Of a stretch of 36,357 nucleotides of DNA, positions 1-7,874 are shown piece by piece; positions within the stretch are counted from its first letter, which is position 1, and each line of letters begins with the position of its first letter. The DNA is taken from the NCBI RefSeq assembly GCF_947495455.1, contig NZ_CANLZC010000056.1, positions 1 through 36,357 of the forward strand. Direction: 5' to 3'. Source of the DNA: an uncultured Shewanella sp. (GTDB lineage: Bacteria; Pseudomonadota; Gammaproteobacteria; Enterobacterales; Shewanellaceae). Below the pieces are notes generated by a model that ran no database searches, was not told the origin of the DNA, and worked only from the letters and a program-made list of their open reading frames with translations. A program made the translations under genes and the position numbers.

Positions 1-124
1 ATAACTTGGCTCACTTCACAATCAGTATTCATTGTTTATGAGCCAGAAAAGTGGGGATCCCTCAGTCACGGGTATATTCAAGGAGTATATCAATATACCT
101 TACTCTATTTCTTGCTATTTTCGT
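1..124. other. Window-edge noncoding stretch, possible start of a leftward gene
   Basis: No complete gene fits here. An ATG on the minus strand at position 32 opens a frame that stays open to the window edge (first residues MNTDCEVSQV). It has no convincing ribosome binding site, so a gene start is only possible. An 8-bp perfect inverted repeat (GGTATATT at 71-78, AATATACC at 92-99) lies just beyond the dihydropyrimidinase stop codon. It has no T-tract and is a weak terminator candidate. In related pyrimidine loci the dihydropyrimidine dehydrogenase genes often sit beside dihydropyrimidinase, so they could lie to the left, outside the window. Confidence 0.2.
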
Positions 125-1555
125 TTAACAACCTCCTTGAGTATACTGCTTAAAGGTATCCATAGCATTAAACATAGGGTGAAATGCCGGCCTTTTAATA
201 TAACGACCAGCTCCCCTAACCGCCCGCAGATCGCCATCAACCCAAACAAGCTGACCTTGACTAATGGTATGAGAAGCAACACCTTTAACCTTGCGACCTT
301 CAAAAATATTAAAATCGATATTTTGATGATGGGTCTTAGCCGAAATGGTACGTGTGCCAGTAGGATCCCAAATAACCATATCGGCATCAGAGCCCACACT
401 TATCGTCCCCTTTCGAGGATAAATATTAAATATCTTGGCCGCATTAGTAGACGTCGCTGCCACAAATTCATTCATGGTGAGCCGCCCAGTATTCACTCCT
501 GCATCCCAAAGCACTGTCATTCTATCTTCCACACCTGCAGTACCGTTAGGAATTTTACTAAAATCGTCTTTACCCATGGCTTTTTGATCGGCACAAAAAC
601 AGCAGTGATCTGTGGCCGTTGTTTGTAAATTACCCGATTGCAGACCTCGCCATAAGGCTTCTTGATGAGGTTTGCTTCTAAAAGGTGGACTCATCACATG
701 AGCGGCTGCATAGGTAAAATCCGAATGTCTGTACACACTGTCATCGACCACTAAATGCCCCGCTAAACACTCACCAAATACCCTTTGACCTGTATTGCGA
801 GCATGCACTATAACATCCAATGAATCTTTGCATGATACATGTACCACATAAAGTGGCACATTCATCACCTCTGCTATTTTTATCGCTCGTTGAGCAGCTT
901 CACCTTCAACGGCAGGTGGGCGAGATAATGGGTGACCTTCAGGACCTGTGATCCCTTTCGCTAGCATCTCTTTTTGTAATTGAAAAACAAGCTCGCCATT
1001 TTCGGCATGCACAGTCGGCATAGCACCTAACTCAACACAACGACGAAAACTATTCACTAATATTTCATCATCCGCCATAATGGCATTTTTATAAGCCATA
1101 AAATGCTTAAAGCTATTTACACCTTGTTCATTAACCAATATACCCATATCTTCATGAACAGATTGATCCCACCAAGTCACCGCCACATGAAAAGAATAAT
1201 CACTCGCCGCCTTTTCGGCCCAGCCTCTCCATTGATGATAGGCCTCCATTAATGGCTGCTTTGGAGCTGGAATAACAAAATCAATGATGCTGGTTGTTCC
1301 ACCCGCTAATCCCGCAGCCGTTCCCGTATAAAAATCATCACTGGCCACCGTTCCCATAAAAGGCAATTGCATATGCGTGTGAGGATCGATGCCACCTGGC
1401 ATCACATATTGCCCACTGGCATCAATCGTTTCTGCATGAGTCGGCACAGATAAATTATCACCTACCGCTCGAATTATTCCCCCTTCACAATAAACATCGG
1501 CCACAGTACTCGTATCGGCATTAACCACTGTGCCGCCTCTGATTAAAATCGACAT
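125..1555 (-). CDS. hydA: Dihydropyrimidinase / D-hydantoinase
   Basis: This 476-residue cyclic amidohydrolase opens the ring of dihydrouracil or dihydrothymine, giving N-carbamoyl-beta-amino acids; many family members also open 5-substituted hydantoins. The amidohydrolase metal site is complete: the HTH motif (H59, H61), the carboxylated-lysine segment SFKHFMAYK (K150), H182 in VHAENGE, H238 in VVHVSC and D315 in ATDHCCF. Length is normal for the family. The start is supported by GGAGAG about 6 bases upstream. It is the last gene of a leftward block and lies next to beta-ureidopropionase, which uses its product. A 472-bp repeat-rich gap separates it from the deaminase gene, so it may have its own promoter or rely on read-through. 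The choice between strict dihydropyrimidinase and broader hydantoinase activity cannot be made from sequence, but the context favours pyrimidine breakdown. Confidence 0.93.
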   Translation of the reverse strand: MSILIRGGTVVNADTSTVADVYCEGGIIRAVGDNLSVPTHAETIDASGQYVMPGGIDPHTHMQLPFMGTVASDDFYTGTAAGLAGGTTSIIDFVIPAPKQPLMEAYHQWRGWAEKAASDYSFHVAVTWWDQSVHEDMGILVNEQGVNSFKHFMAYKNAIMADDEILVNSFRRCVELGAMPTVHAENGELVFQLQKEMLAKGITGPEGHPLSRPPAVEGEAAQRAIKIAEVMNVPLYVVHVSCKDSLDVIVHARNTGQRVFGECLAGHLVVDDSVYRHSDFTYAAAHVMSPPFRSKPHQEALWRGLQSGNLQTTATDHCCFCADQKAMGKDDFSKIPNGTAGVEDRMTVLWDAGVNTGRLTMNEFVAATSTNAAKIFNIYPRKGTISVGSDADMVIWDPTGTRTISAKTHHQNIDFNIFEGRKVKGVASHTISQGQLVWVDGDLRAVRGAGRYIKRPAFHPMFNAMDTFKQYTQGGC

Positions 1556-1681
1556 CTTGCTCTCCTATTTTTATTTTTACTTTTATAAAAATGGAAATAC
1601 AAACAACTCCATATATCTCTTGACAATCATTCAAACAATCAAACAATCCTGACCAAATTTAATTTAGCCAATCATAAAATG

Positions 1682-2075
1682 ATTAAATGCCTATATTCTG
1701 ATTCCATCACATCGGCTTTTATTCAATGATCTTTTTTCAATAACTTTTCCAATAACTTTTCCAATAACTTTTTCAATAACCGTGCCATTAAATACCGATA
1801 CCCTCATTCCATAGCGTCGGCTTTTTGTTCAATAATTCTTGTTCAACATTTTTTGTTCATGTAATAACACTATTAAATGCCTATATCCTCATTCCATAGC
1901 ATCGGCTTTTTGTTCAATGACCTTTTTTCAATAACCGTGCCATTAAATACCAATATCTTCATTCCATAGCGTCGGCTTTTTGTTCAATGATTCTTGTTCA
2001 ACATTTTTTATTCATGTAATAACACTATTAAATGCCTATATCCTCATTCCATAGCGTCGGATTTTGTTCAATAAA
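1682..2075. repeat. Decayed tandem copies of the 3' end of the cytosine deaminase gene
   Basis: Five related segments of about 49 bp begin at about 1682, 1787, 1872, 1942 and 2027. Each has the pattern ATTAAAT-CC-TAT--TC--ATTCCATAGC-TCGG-TTTT followed by TTCAAT. The rightmost copy is the true end of the deaminase gene (codons for WNEDIGI and its stop). The other four lie downstream of its stop codon. The spacing shows a higher order: 1787-1941 and 1942-2096 are two copies of a 155-bp unit, each made of an 85-bp and a 70-bp part. The leftmost copy (1682) is the most diverged. Read in the gene's direction, the copies are interrupted by stops and shifts, so they do not extend the protein. Confidence 0.85.
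1739..1786. repeat. 12-bp tandem repeat, four units
   Basis: AATAACTTTTCC occurs exactly at 1739-1750 and 1751-1762, with one change at 1763-1774, and as the partly matching AATAACCGTGCC at 1775-1786. It fills a gap between two copies of the larger deaminase-derived repeat and looks like local slippage expansion. Confidence 0.8.
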
Positions 2076-2474
2076 CTGCGTCATTAAATCAATACATTCA
2101 CTATCGTTAAGGATTTCTAATTGGATCCCTTGTGATATTAAATAGGCTTCAGGGCCTTGAAAAGTGATATTCTCACCTATGACAATTCTCGGAATAGAAT
2201 ATAGCAAAGAGGTGCCGCTACACATTGCACAAGGTGATAAGGTTGAATATAAAGTTGACTTTTGATATTGAGCTGCCGTTAATCGCCCAGCATTTTCCAA
2301 ACAGTCCATTTCAGCATGCAAAATAGCACTGTTTTTTTGCACTCTTTGATTGTGTCCTGTCCCTACAATGTTGTCATTAATCACTAAAACAGAACCGATA
2401 GGGATCCCTCCCTCAGCTAAGCTCTTTCTAGCTTGTAATAAAGCTTCTTGCATAAAGTGATGATCTCGATTCAT
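2028..2474 (-). CDS. Yeast-type cytosine deaminase (zinc-dependent CDA/dCMP-deaminase fold)
   Basis: This 148-residue protein should deaminate cytosine to uracil in the cytoplasm. The zinc site is HAE (H53, E55) plus PCAMC (C82, C85). The flanks ILHAEMDCLENAGR, STLYSTLSPCAMC, SIPRIVIGEN and the end WNEDIGI closely parallel fungal Fcy1 cytosine deaminase, rather than the unrelated, longer amidohydrolase CodA of E. coli; hence no codA symbol. Its start codon overlaps the permease stop in an ATGA arrangement, which implies translational coupling to the cytosine permease and supports cytosine as substrate. Decayed copies of its 3' end follow it. Guanine or another nucleobase deaminase is a less likely alternative. 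Confidence 0.88.
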   Translation of the reverse strand: MNRDHHFMQEALLQARKSLAEGGIPIGSVLVINDNIVGTGHNQRVQKNSAILHAEMDCLENAGRLTAAQYQKSTLYSTLSPCAMCSGTSLLYSIPRIVIGENITFQGPEAYLISQGIQLEILNDSECIDLMTQFIEQNPTLWNEDIGI

Positions 2475-3748
2475 AATTTCCTCTCAACACCGCCATTAAA
2501 AAAATGAAATAAACGTCCCAACAAGCTATAGACAATAACGGCAGTCACTATGCCATTAATGGGTGCAATACCAGGACTGACATAGGCAACAACACAAGCA
2601 ATCAGATAAGCACTCAATCCGGCAACATTAATATTAGGAAACGTCATCTCGCTCACTTGAGGATAACACCGCCTTCTGACAAAAAAATAATCCCCGATCA
2701 CCACACCGCCAATTGGTGGGATCAATACGCCTAATAGGAGTAAAAAATCCACAAGGTGCTGATCGATTCGAAAAAGAGCCAAAATAATACCAATAACCGC
2801 TCCCACGAATGTCACTAAACGTCTATTATTAGTACGCAATAAATGACATACCGCTAAAGAAAAGTTATAAATGGTATTATCTTGCGTTGTCCAAAGACTC
2901 AATAGTAACATTAAGCAGCCAAACCAAAATAAATCTTGTAATAATAGAACTTTAACAATATCAGGTTCAGCATAAACAAATGCCCCTACTCCACCAACGA
3001 GTGCCATAAAACCATTACAAATCAAGAATGCCAGTAAACTGGCATAAATGGCGCCTTTGGATGAGGGAGAAAATCGAGTCCAATTAGTCGACTGGGTTGC
3101 CCCACTTGAAAATGTGCCAAAAATTAACGTAATGGCCAAAGTATAAGATAACGAAGGCAACAGTGCTTTTGAAGGTGAAAACGACACCATCGCACTCGCT
3201 TCATAACTGTGATATAAACTGACAATAATCAAAAAAAACATGAGTGGCACAGCCAATAACGATAAGCTTTCCAACCCTCGATAACCAATTAAAGCGGTCA
3301 CACAAAAAGCCATACCAACAAAGATAATAATACTATTTAAGTAAAGCGTATAATGGGCTGAATCCATGGATATTCCCATGATTTGAAGACTATAGACTGC
3401 AAGTGTTGCAGTGCCCCAAGCGTACCAACCGATTTGTGTCAAACCTAACACTAAATCCACAAGTCCCACACCTAAGCGACCAAAACTAAAACGCGAAAGT
3501 AAGTGAGTATTAAGTCCGGTATGAAAAGCAATGTGGCCTAAGATAGCCGCATAAGCTCCGAGTAATAGATTCCCGATAAAAATGATCATAATAAGATCGG
3601 GCCAAAAGGGGAAAGCAAAACCGACTTCTCCACCGGCAAACATAGTTGCAGTAAATAAGGTAAACCCCATCAATACCCAACTGAGTGAAAAGAGTGTTTT
3701 TCGACTCGATAAAGGCACTTCAGATAAAGGATAATCCTGACTTTTCAT
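2471..3748 (-). CDS. codB: Cytosine permease, NCS1 family
   Basis: This 425-residue inner-membrane protein has about 12 hydrophobic segments and NCS1 features: an N-terminal stretch LSWVLMGFTLFTATMFAGGE, then FSFGRLGVG and SLWTTQDNTIYNFSLAVC, and a C-terminal LLLGVLIPPIGGVVIGDYFF. These are characteristic of CodB-like cytosine:cation symporters. It overlaps the following cytosine deaminase gene by 4 bases, so uptake and deamination of cytosine are probably coupled. It lies 73 bases downstream of a second, different NCS1 transporter gene. Purine or another base as substrate cannot be excluded from sequence alone. Confidence 0.88.
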   Translation of the reverse strand: MKSQDYPLSEVPLSSRKTLFSLSWVLMGFTLFTATMFAGGEVGFAFPFWPDLIMIIFIGNLLLGAYAAILGHIAFHTGLNTHLLSRFSFGRLGVGLVDLVLGLTQIGWYAWGTATLAVYSLQIMGISMDSAHYTLYLNSIIIFVGMAFCVTALIGYRGLESLSLLAVPLMFFLIIVSLYHSYEASAMVSFSPSKALLPSLSYTLAITLIFGTFSSGATQSTNWTRFSPSSKGAIYASLLAFLICNGFMALVGGVGAFVYAEPDIVKVLLLQDLFWFGCLMLLLSLWTTQDNTIYNFSLAVCHLLRTNNRRLVTFVGAVIGIILALFRIDQHLVDFLLLLGVLIPPIGGVVIGDYFFVRRRCYPQVSEMTFPNINVAGLSAYLIACVVAYVSPGIAPINGIVTAVIVYSLLGRLFHFFNGGVERKL

Positions 3749-3821
3749 CTATAGGCCACCTCAATCAAATGGATAGATAAGACGCTCGTGTTATATTTTT
3801 CATATTCTTTCGGTAACACAT

Positions 3822-5291
3822 TCATAACTTAGCGCTTGTTATTTGGCATAATAAATAATAAGTGATCCCCCCTAAAATCGAACCCGTGAACCATCCATAA
3901 TGATAAAACCATGAAAATGCTTGATTATTGACAGCAATTAGCGTTAAACACACGGGAAAAATAAAGGCGAACATTCCTTGAAAGCGGACTCCTTTATACA
4001 GACCTTGTGCTTTATAAAGCTCAGGTAAGTTTAAATAACGCTTACGAATAATAAAGTAATCAACAATCATAATGCCAGCAATAGGCCCTAACAAACTCGA
4101 ATACCCTAAAAGCCAATTAGAGTACATATCTTCTAATTTAAAGTCAGTATTCACCCAACCCATACGCTGTACTAAATCATAGGACATCAAAAGAAAGCCG
4201 ATTAACCCCGTTAATAGGACTCCTTTAGTGTGATTAATCTTTTTAGGGGCTATATTTTGAAAGTCATTGGTCGGTGACACCACATTTGCCGCCGTATTAG
4301 TCGATAATGTCGCGATAATAATAAACAGCATAGCAATTACAACCCAAATTGGATTATCAATCTTACCAATAAGATTAACAGGATCTGAAATGGTTTCTCC
4401 CACTAGTCCTTGTGATGCCGCAGTGAGCACAACCCCTAAAGAAGCAAAGAAAAACATGGTTACAGGTAAACCAATTATTTGCCCTAAAATTTGATCTTTT
4501 TGCGATCTGGCATAACGACTAAAATCAGGAATATTTAATGATAGCGTCGCCCAAAAACCTACCATGGCCGTCAATCCACCAAAGAAATAAGGCCAAAAAG
4601 AGGCATTTTCTGGGCGCTTTGCAGGCTCAGCCAATAGCTCTGTCACTGAAACTTGTGGATATGCCCACATCATCAAACCGAGTCCGACGGCTAATAAAAT
4701 CGGGGCAGACAAAGACTCTAAAACTTTAATCGACTCAGAGCCTTTAATAACAATATAAATATTTAAAAAAAGAAACAGAAAAAAGCCAACCACTTCACCT
4801 TTTCCTTCCAGCGACTCCCATCCAGGCAACAAATGAGACAACAAAATATGAATAGCGATACCACCAAATAAGGTTTGTATTCCAAACCAGCCACAAGCCA
4901 CTATCCCTCGAATTAAGCAAGGAAGGTTTGAACCAAGAATACCAAAGGATGAACGAAGTAAAACCGGAAAAGGGATACCATATTTTGTCCCCGCACAGGC
5001 ATTGAGTGTCAACGGAATAAGGATAACAATGTTGGCCAATAAAATCGTCAATAAGGCTTCTTTGACATTAAGACCAAAAAAACTGGTTAATACGCCGCCC
5101 AGCGTATAAGTAGGGACACATATCGCCATTCCCACCCATAATGCAGCAACATGCCATTTGGTCCATGTTCTTTCTCTGGTTTTTGTTGGCGCGATATCAT
5201 GATTAAAATAAGCGCTATTTAGCACATCATCTTCAATCTCTAATTCATATAACAGCCCTGTTTTTATCGGTTGCGATACCTTATTCACCAT
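3822..5291 (-). CDS. NCS1 permease for uracil, allantoin or hydantoin
   Basis: This 489-residue, 12-segment transporter belongs to the PucI/Mhp1 branch of NCS1 (nucleobase/hydantoin:cation symport). Visible family features are the basic, charged N-terminus ending at ERTWTKWHVAALWVGMA, then GIPFPVLLRSSFGILG, ACGWFGIQT, LNIPDFSRYARSQKDQILGQ and LLGPIAGIMIVDYFIIRKR. The IPDFSRYA segment is typical of the uracil/allantoin/hydantoin branch and differs from the CodB-like neighbour. In this operon, between beta-ureidopropionase and the cytosine genes, uracil, dihydropyrimidine or hydantoin import is the best guess. The exact substrate is not determined by the sequence. Confidence 0.87.
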   Translation of the reverse strand: MVNKVSQPIKTGLLYELEIEDDVLNSAYFNHDIAPTKTRERTWTKWHVAALWVGMAICVPTYTLGGVLTSFFGLNVKEALLTILLANIVILIPLTLNACAGTKYGIPFPVLLRSSFGILGSNLPCLIRGIVACGWFGIQTLFGGIAIHILLSHLLPGWESLEGKGEVVGFFLFLFLNIYIVIKGSESIKVLESLSAPILLAVGLGLMMWAYPQVSVTELLAEPAKRPENASFWPYFFGGLTAMVGFWATLSLNIPDFSRYARSQKDQILGQIIGLPVTMFFFASLGVVLTAASQGLVGETISDPVNLIGKIDNPIWVVIAMLFIIIATLSTNTAANVVSPTNDFQNIAPKKINHTKGVLLTGLIGFLLMSYDLVQRMGWVNTDFKLEDMYSNWLLGYSSLLGPIAGIMIVDYFIIRKRYLNLPELYKAQGLYKGVRFQGMFAFIFPVCLTLIAVNNQAFSWFYHYGWFTGSILGGITYYLLCQITSAKL

Positions 5292-5340
5292 AAATAATCC
5301 CTATTCCTTTTAACCTGATCTGCTTATATCGATATCATCA

Positions 5341-6237
5341 TTAGCGTACTTTAGGATCCCAAGCATAACCCTCTGTCAACACACCATAACTTTCAGGGCG
5401 TCTATCCCGTAAAAACTGCCAACCGTTTCTGACTTGTTTGACCATATTCAAATCAATTTCATGCACTAAAAGTTCATCCTTATCTCGGCTTGCTTGCGCT
5501 TCAATTTGACCATTAGGATTAACAATGTAACTCGAACCATAGAACTCTCCCATTTTATCGTCCCATGGCGCTTCTTTACCGACTCGATTAATCGCGCCAA
5601 TAAAAACACCATTCGCCGCAGCAGAGGCAGGTTGTTCCAGTTCCCACAGGTATTCACTCAAACCTGCCACTGTCGCCGAAGGATTAACAATATACTCAGC
5701 CCCATTAAGTGCTAATGCTCGCCAGCCTTCAGGAAAATGTCGATCATAACAAATATACACACCCAACTTACAATAAGCCGTGTCAAAAACAGGGTAACCA
5801 AGATTACCGGGTTTAAAATAATGCTTTTCCCAGAAACCTGGTGCGACATCTGGAATGTGATTCTTACGATATTTGCCTAAGTAACGACCATCGGCATCGA
5901 TCACTGCAGCGGTATTGTAATAAACCCCTGTAATATCTTCTTCATAAATGGGCACCACTAATACCATGGCATGCTTCTTAGCTAAGTCTTGCATTAATTT
6001 AACGGTGGGTCCTTCGGGAATTTTCTCAGCCGCTTGGTACCATTTATTATCTTGGCTCGGACAAAAATAAGATTGTGTAAACACTTCTTGAAAACACAAC
6101 ACTTGAACGCCTTGTTTCGCAGCCGACTCCACCAAAGGAAGATGTGCATCAAGCATGGCTTTCCTGATCACTTCAGCACTCTGAGAGGTATCCGCTTTTA
6201 AACTCATTTGAATTAAGCCACATTTCACTTTAGTCAT
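5341..6237 (-). CDS. pydC: Beta-ureidopropionase (N-carbamoyl-beta-alanine amidohydrolase)
   Basis: This 298-residue nitrilase-superfamily hydrolase should cleave N-carbamoyl-beta-alanine to beta-alanine, CO2 and ammonia, the step after dihydropyrimidinase. The catalytic triad is visible: E51 in CFQEVFTQSYFCP, K125 in YRKNHIP and C163 in VYICYDRHFPEG. The segments NPSATVAGLSEYLWELEQPA and GSSYIVNPNGQ fit the beta-ureidopropionase group better than putrescine carbamoyl hydrolase, although N-carbamoylputrescine amidase is a near relative. It is the first gene of the leftward block; AGGAAT precedes the start. The 293-bp region upstream is shared with the divergent transaminase gene. Confidence 0.9.
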   Translation of the reverse strand: MTKVKCGLIQMSLKADTSQSAEVIRKAMLDAHLPLVESAAKQGVQVLCFQEVFTQSYFCPSQDNKWYQAAEKIPEGPTVKLMQDLAKKHAMVLVVPIYEEDITGVYYNTAAVIDADGRYLGKYRKNHIPDVAPGFWEKHYFKPGNLGYPVFDTAYCKLGVYICYDRHFPEGWRALALNGAEYIVNPSATVAGLSEYLWELEQPASAAANGVFIGAINRVGKEAPWDDKMGEFYGSSYIVNPNGQIEAQASRDKDELLVHEIDLNMVKQVRNGWQFLRDRRPESYGVLTEGYAWDPKVR

Positions 6238-6530
6238 TTTTTATTCCTATTTAAATAGGACGGCACAACAGCCAGCCCCTAAATAAAAAGAAGCCAGTAG
6301 CAGCCCAAAAAAAACACAAAAAATTAACACGAACATACATTAGCCTAAAAAATCATCCATGTATATTTTGTTACCATTTTATGTGCATTATTTGAACAAC
6401 TTGATATATTCTACAATTGAATGCGAAAAGTGAAACAAATGACGCTAAACCACTTTAAAACCCCCATGGAAAATAGCAATTTTGAGCAATTTAATTCAAA
6501 GAATATAATAGCATATTGAGGATAGGGTAT
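6238..6530. promoter_or_regulatory. Divergent promoter region of the pyrimidine catabolic locus
   Basis: This 293-bp AT-rich gap separates two divergent operons and must hold both promoters. I could not fix individual -35/-10 pairs or a clear operator palindrome by eye. The GAGGA at 6518-6522 is the ribosome binding site of the transaminase gene and decides its ATG start at 6531 over the TTG at 6516, which lies inside that site. No regulator gene is adjacent in the window. Confidence 0.5.
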
Positions 6531-7859
6531 ATGACAATACAGGATCCACAATCCAGTTCATTAGCACATTACTGGATGCCTTTTACCGCTAATAGACAAT
6601 TTAAAGCAAAGCCTAGACTACTCACAAAAGCCAAAGGCCTTTATTATGAAGACAACTCAGGGCGACCAGTTTTAGATGGTACCGCTGGCCTTTGGTGTTG
6701 TAATGCGGGCCATTCACGTGATGAAATAAACAAGGCGGTCAGTCATCAAATAAAGGAAATGGACTTTGCCCCTTCTTTTCAAATGGGCCACCCCATTATT
6801 TTCCAATTAGCCGAACGCCTAGCCCATATCAGCCCCAAGGGACTCAATAAAGTTTTTTTTACTAATTCGGGCTCCGAATCCGTTGATAGTGCATTAAAAA
6901 TTGCGCTGAATTTTCACAGAGCAAACGGTGAAGCCAGTAGAAACCGATTCATTGGGCGAGAACTGGGCTATCACGGTGTCGGTTTTGGTGGTATTTCAGT
7001 CGGTGGTATTCCCAATAATCGTAAAAATTTTAGTGCTCAACTTTTACAAGGTGTGGATCATTTACCTCACACTTTAGATATTGAAAAAAATGCATTTTGT
7101 AAAGGCTTACCTGAATATGGCATTGAAAAAGCCGATGCCTTAGAAAAAATTATTTTCTTGCAAGGTGCTGAAAATATCGCGGCTGTTATTGTTGAGCCTT
7201 TAGCCGGATCGGCAGGTGTTATTCTTCCTCCAAAAGGATACCTAAAACGTATTCGAGAGATCACGCAACAACACGGTATTTTACTCATTTTTGACGAAGT
7301 CATCACCGCTTTTGGACGTGTCGGAGACACCTTTGCAAGTGAGCGCTGGGGAGTCACTCCTGATATGATCACAACAGCTAAAGGTCTGACTAACGGTACT
7401 GTTCCAATGGGCGCTGTGCTCATTGACGATCGTATATATGAGACTTGTATGAATGCGCCTGAAGACACCATTGAGCTTTTTCATGGTTATACCTATTCAG
7501 GTCACCCCGTTGCCGCCGCTGCCGCACTCGCCACATTAAACATTTACCAAAATGATCAACTGTTCCAGCGCAGCCGCCAATTAGAGAGTTATTTTGAGGA
7601 AGCGATCCACGGCTTAAAAACATTAAAAAATGTGATCGATATTCGTAACTTTGGCTTAGTCGGTGCGATTCAGTTTGCTCCTAGCCAAGCTGGGATTGGT
7701 AAACGTGCCTTTGCTATTTTTGAAGATTGTTTCTACCGAGGTGCACTTGTGAGAGTGACAGGAGATACCATCGCATTATCACCTCCATTGATTATCGAAA
7801 AAGATGAAATAACAAAACTCATCAACATATTATCTGATGCCATCATTAATGCTGATTAA
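6531..7859 (+). CDS. Beta-alanine/omega-amino acid:pyruvate transaminase (class III)
   Basis: This is a PLP-dependent class III aminotransferase of 442 residues when started at the ATG preceded by GAGGA. Signatures are YWMPFTANRQFKAKPRL and the substrate-site WCCNAGH near residue 55, TNSGSESVDSALK for phosphate binding, DEVITAFGR with D255, and the Schiff-base lysine K284 in TTAKGLTNG. The N-terminal motifs match the omega-amino acid:pyruvate aminotransferase group (BauA-like), so the expected reaction is beta-alanine plus pyruvate to malonate semialdehyde plus alanine. It lies 15 bases before the semialdehyde dehydrogenase gene, which consumes that product, and diverges from the genes making beta-alanine. 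Polyamine- or taurine-type substrates are possible but less suited to the context. Confidence 0.9.
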   Translation: MTIQDPQSSSLAHYWMPFTANRQFKAKPRLLTKAKGLYYEDNSGRPVLDGTAGLWCCNAGHSRDEINKAVSHQIKEMDFAPSFQMGHPIIFQLAERLAHISPKGLNKVFFTNSGSESVDSALKIALNFHRANGEASRNRFIGRELGYHGVGFGGISVGGIPNNRKNFSAQLLQGVDHLPHTLDIEKNAFCKGLPEYGIEKADALEKIIFLQGAENIAAVIVEPLAGSAGVILPPKGYLKRIREITQQHGILLIFDEVITAFGRVGDTFASERWGVTPDMITTAKGLTNGTVPMGAVLIDDRIYETCMNAPEDTIELFHGYTYSGHPVAAAAALATLNIYQNDQLFQRSRQLESYFEEAIHGLKTLKNVIDIRNFGLVGAIQFAPSQAGIGKRAFAIFEDCFYRGALVRVTGDTIALSPPLIIEKDEITKLINILSDAIINAD

Positions 7860-7874
7860 CACAGGAAATAACGA

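Noticed and set aside
32..628. Rightward open frame of 198 codons
   Set aside because: It lies opposite the strongly supported dihydropyrimidinase gene, has no recognisable domain and no ribosome site; it is an antisense shadow.
1682..2075. CRISPR-like array in the repeated region
   Set aside because: Repeats are unequal, clearly derived from the neighbouring gene, with repeated rather than unique spacers; no cas gene is present.
6460..6500. Sigma-54 promoter before the transaminase gene
   Set aside because: A TGG-like and a GC-like element are seen but the spacing is too short for the -24/-12 consensus.
7067..7471. Leftward open frame opposite the transaminase
   Set aside because: It is fully inside a well-supported gene on the other strand and its translation is not protein-like.
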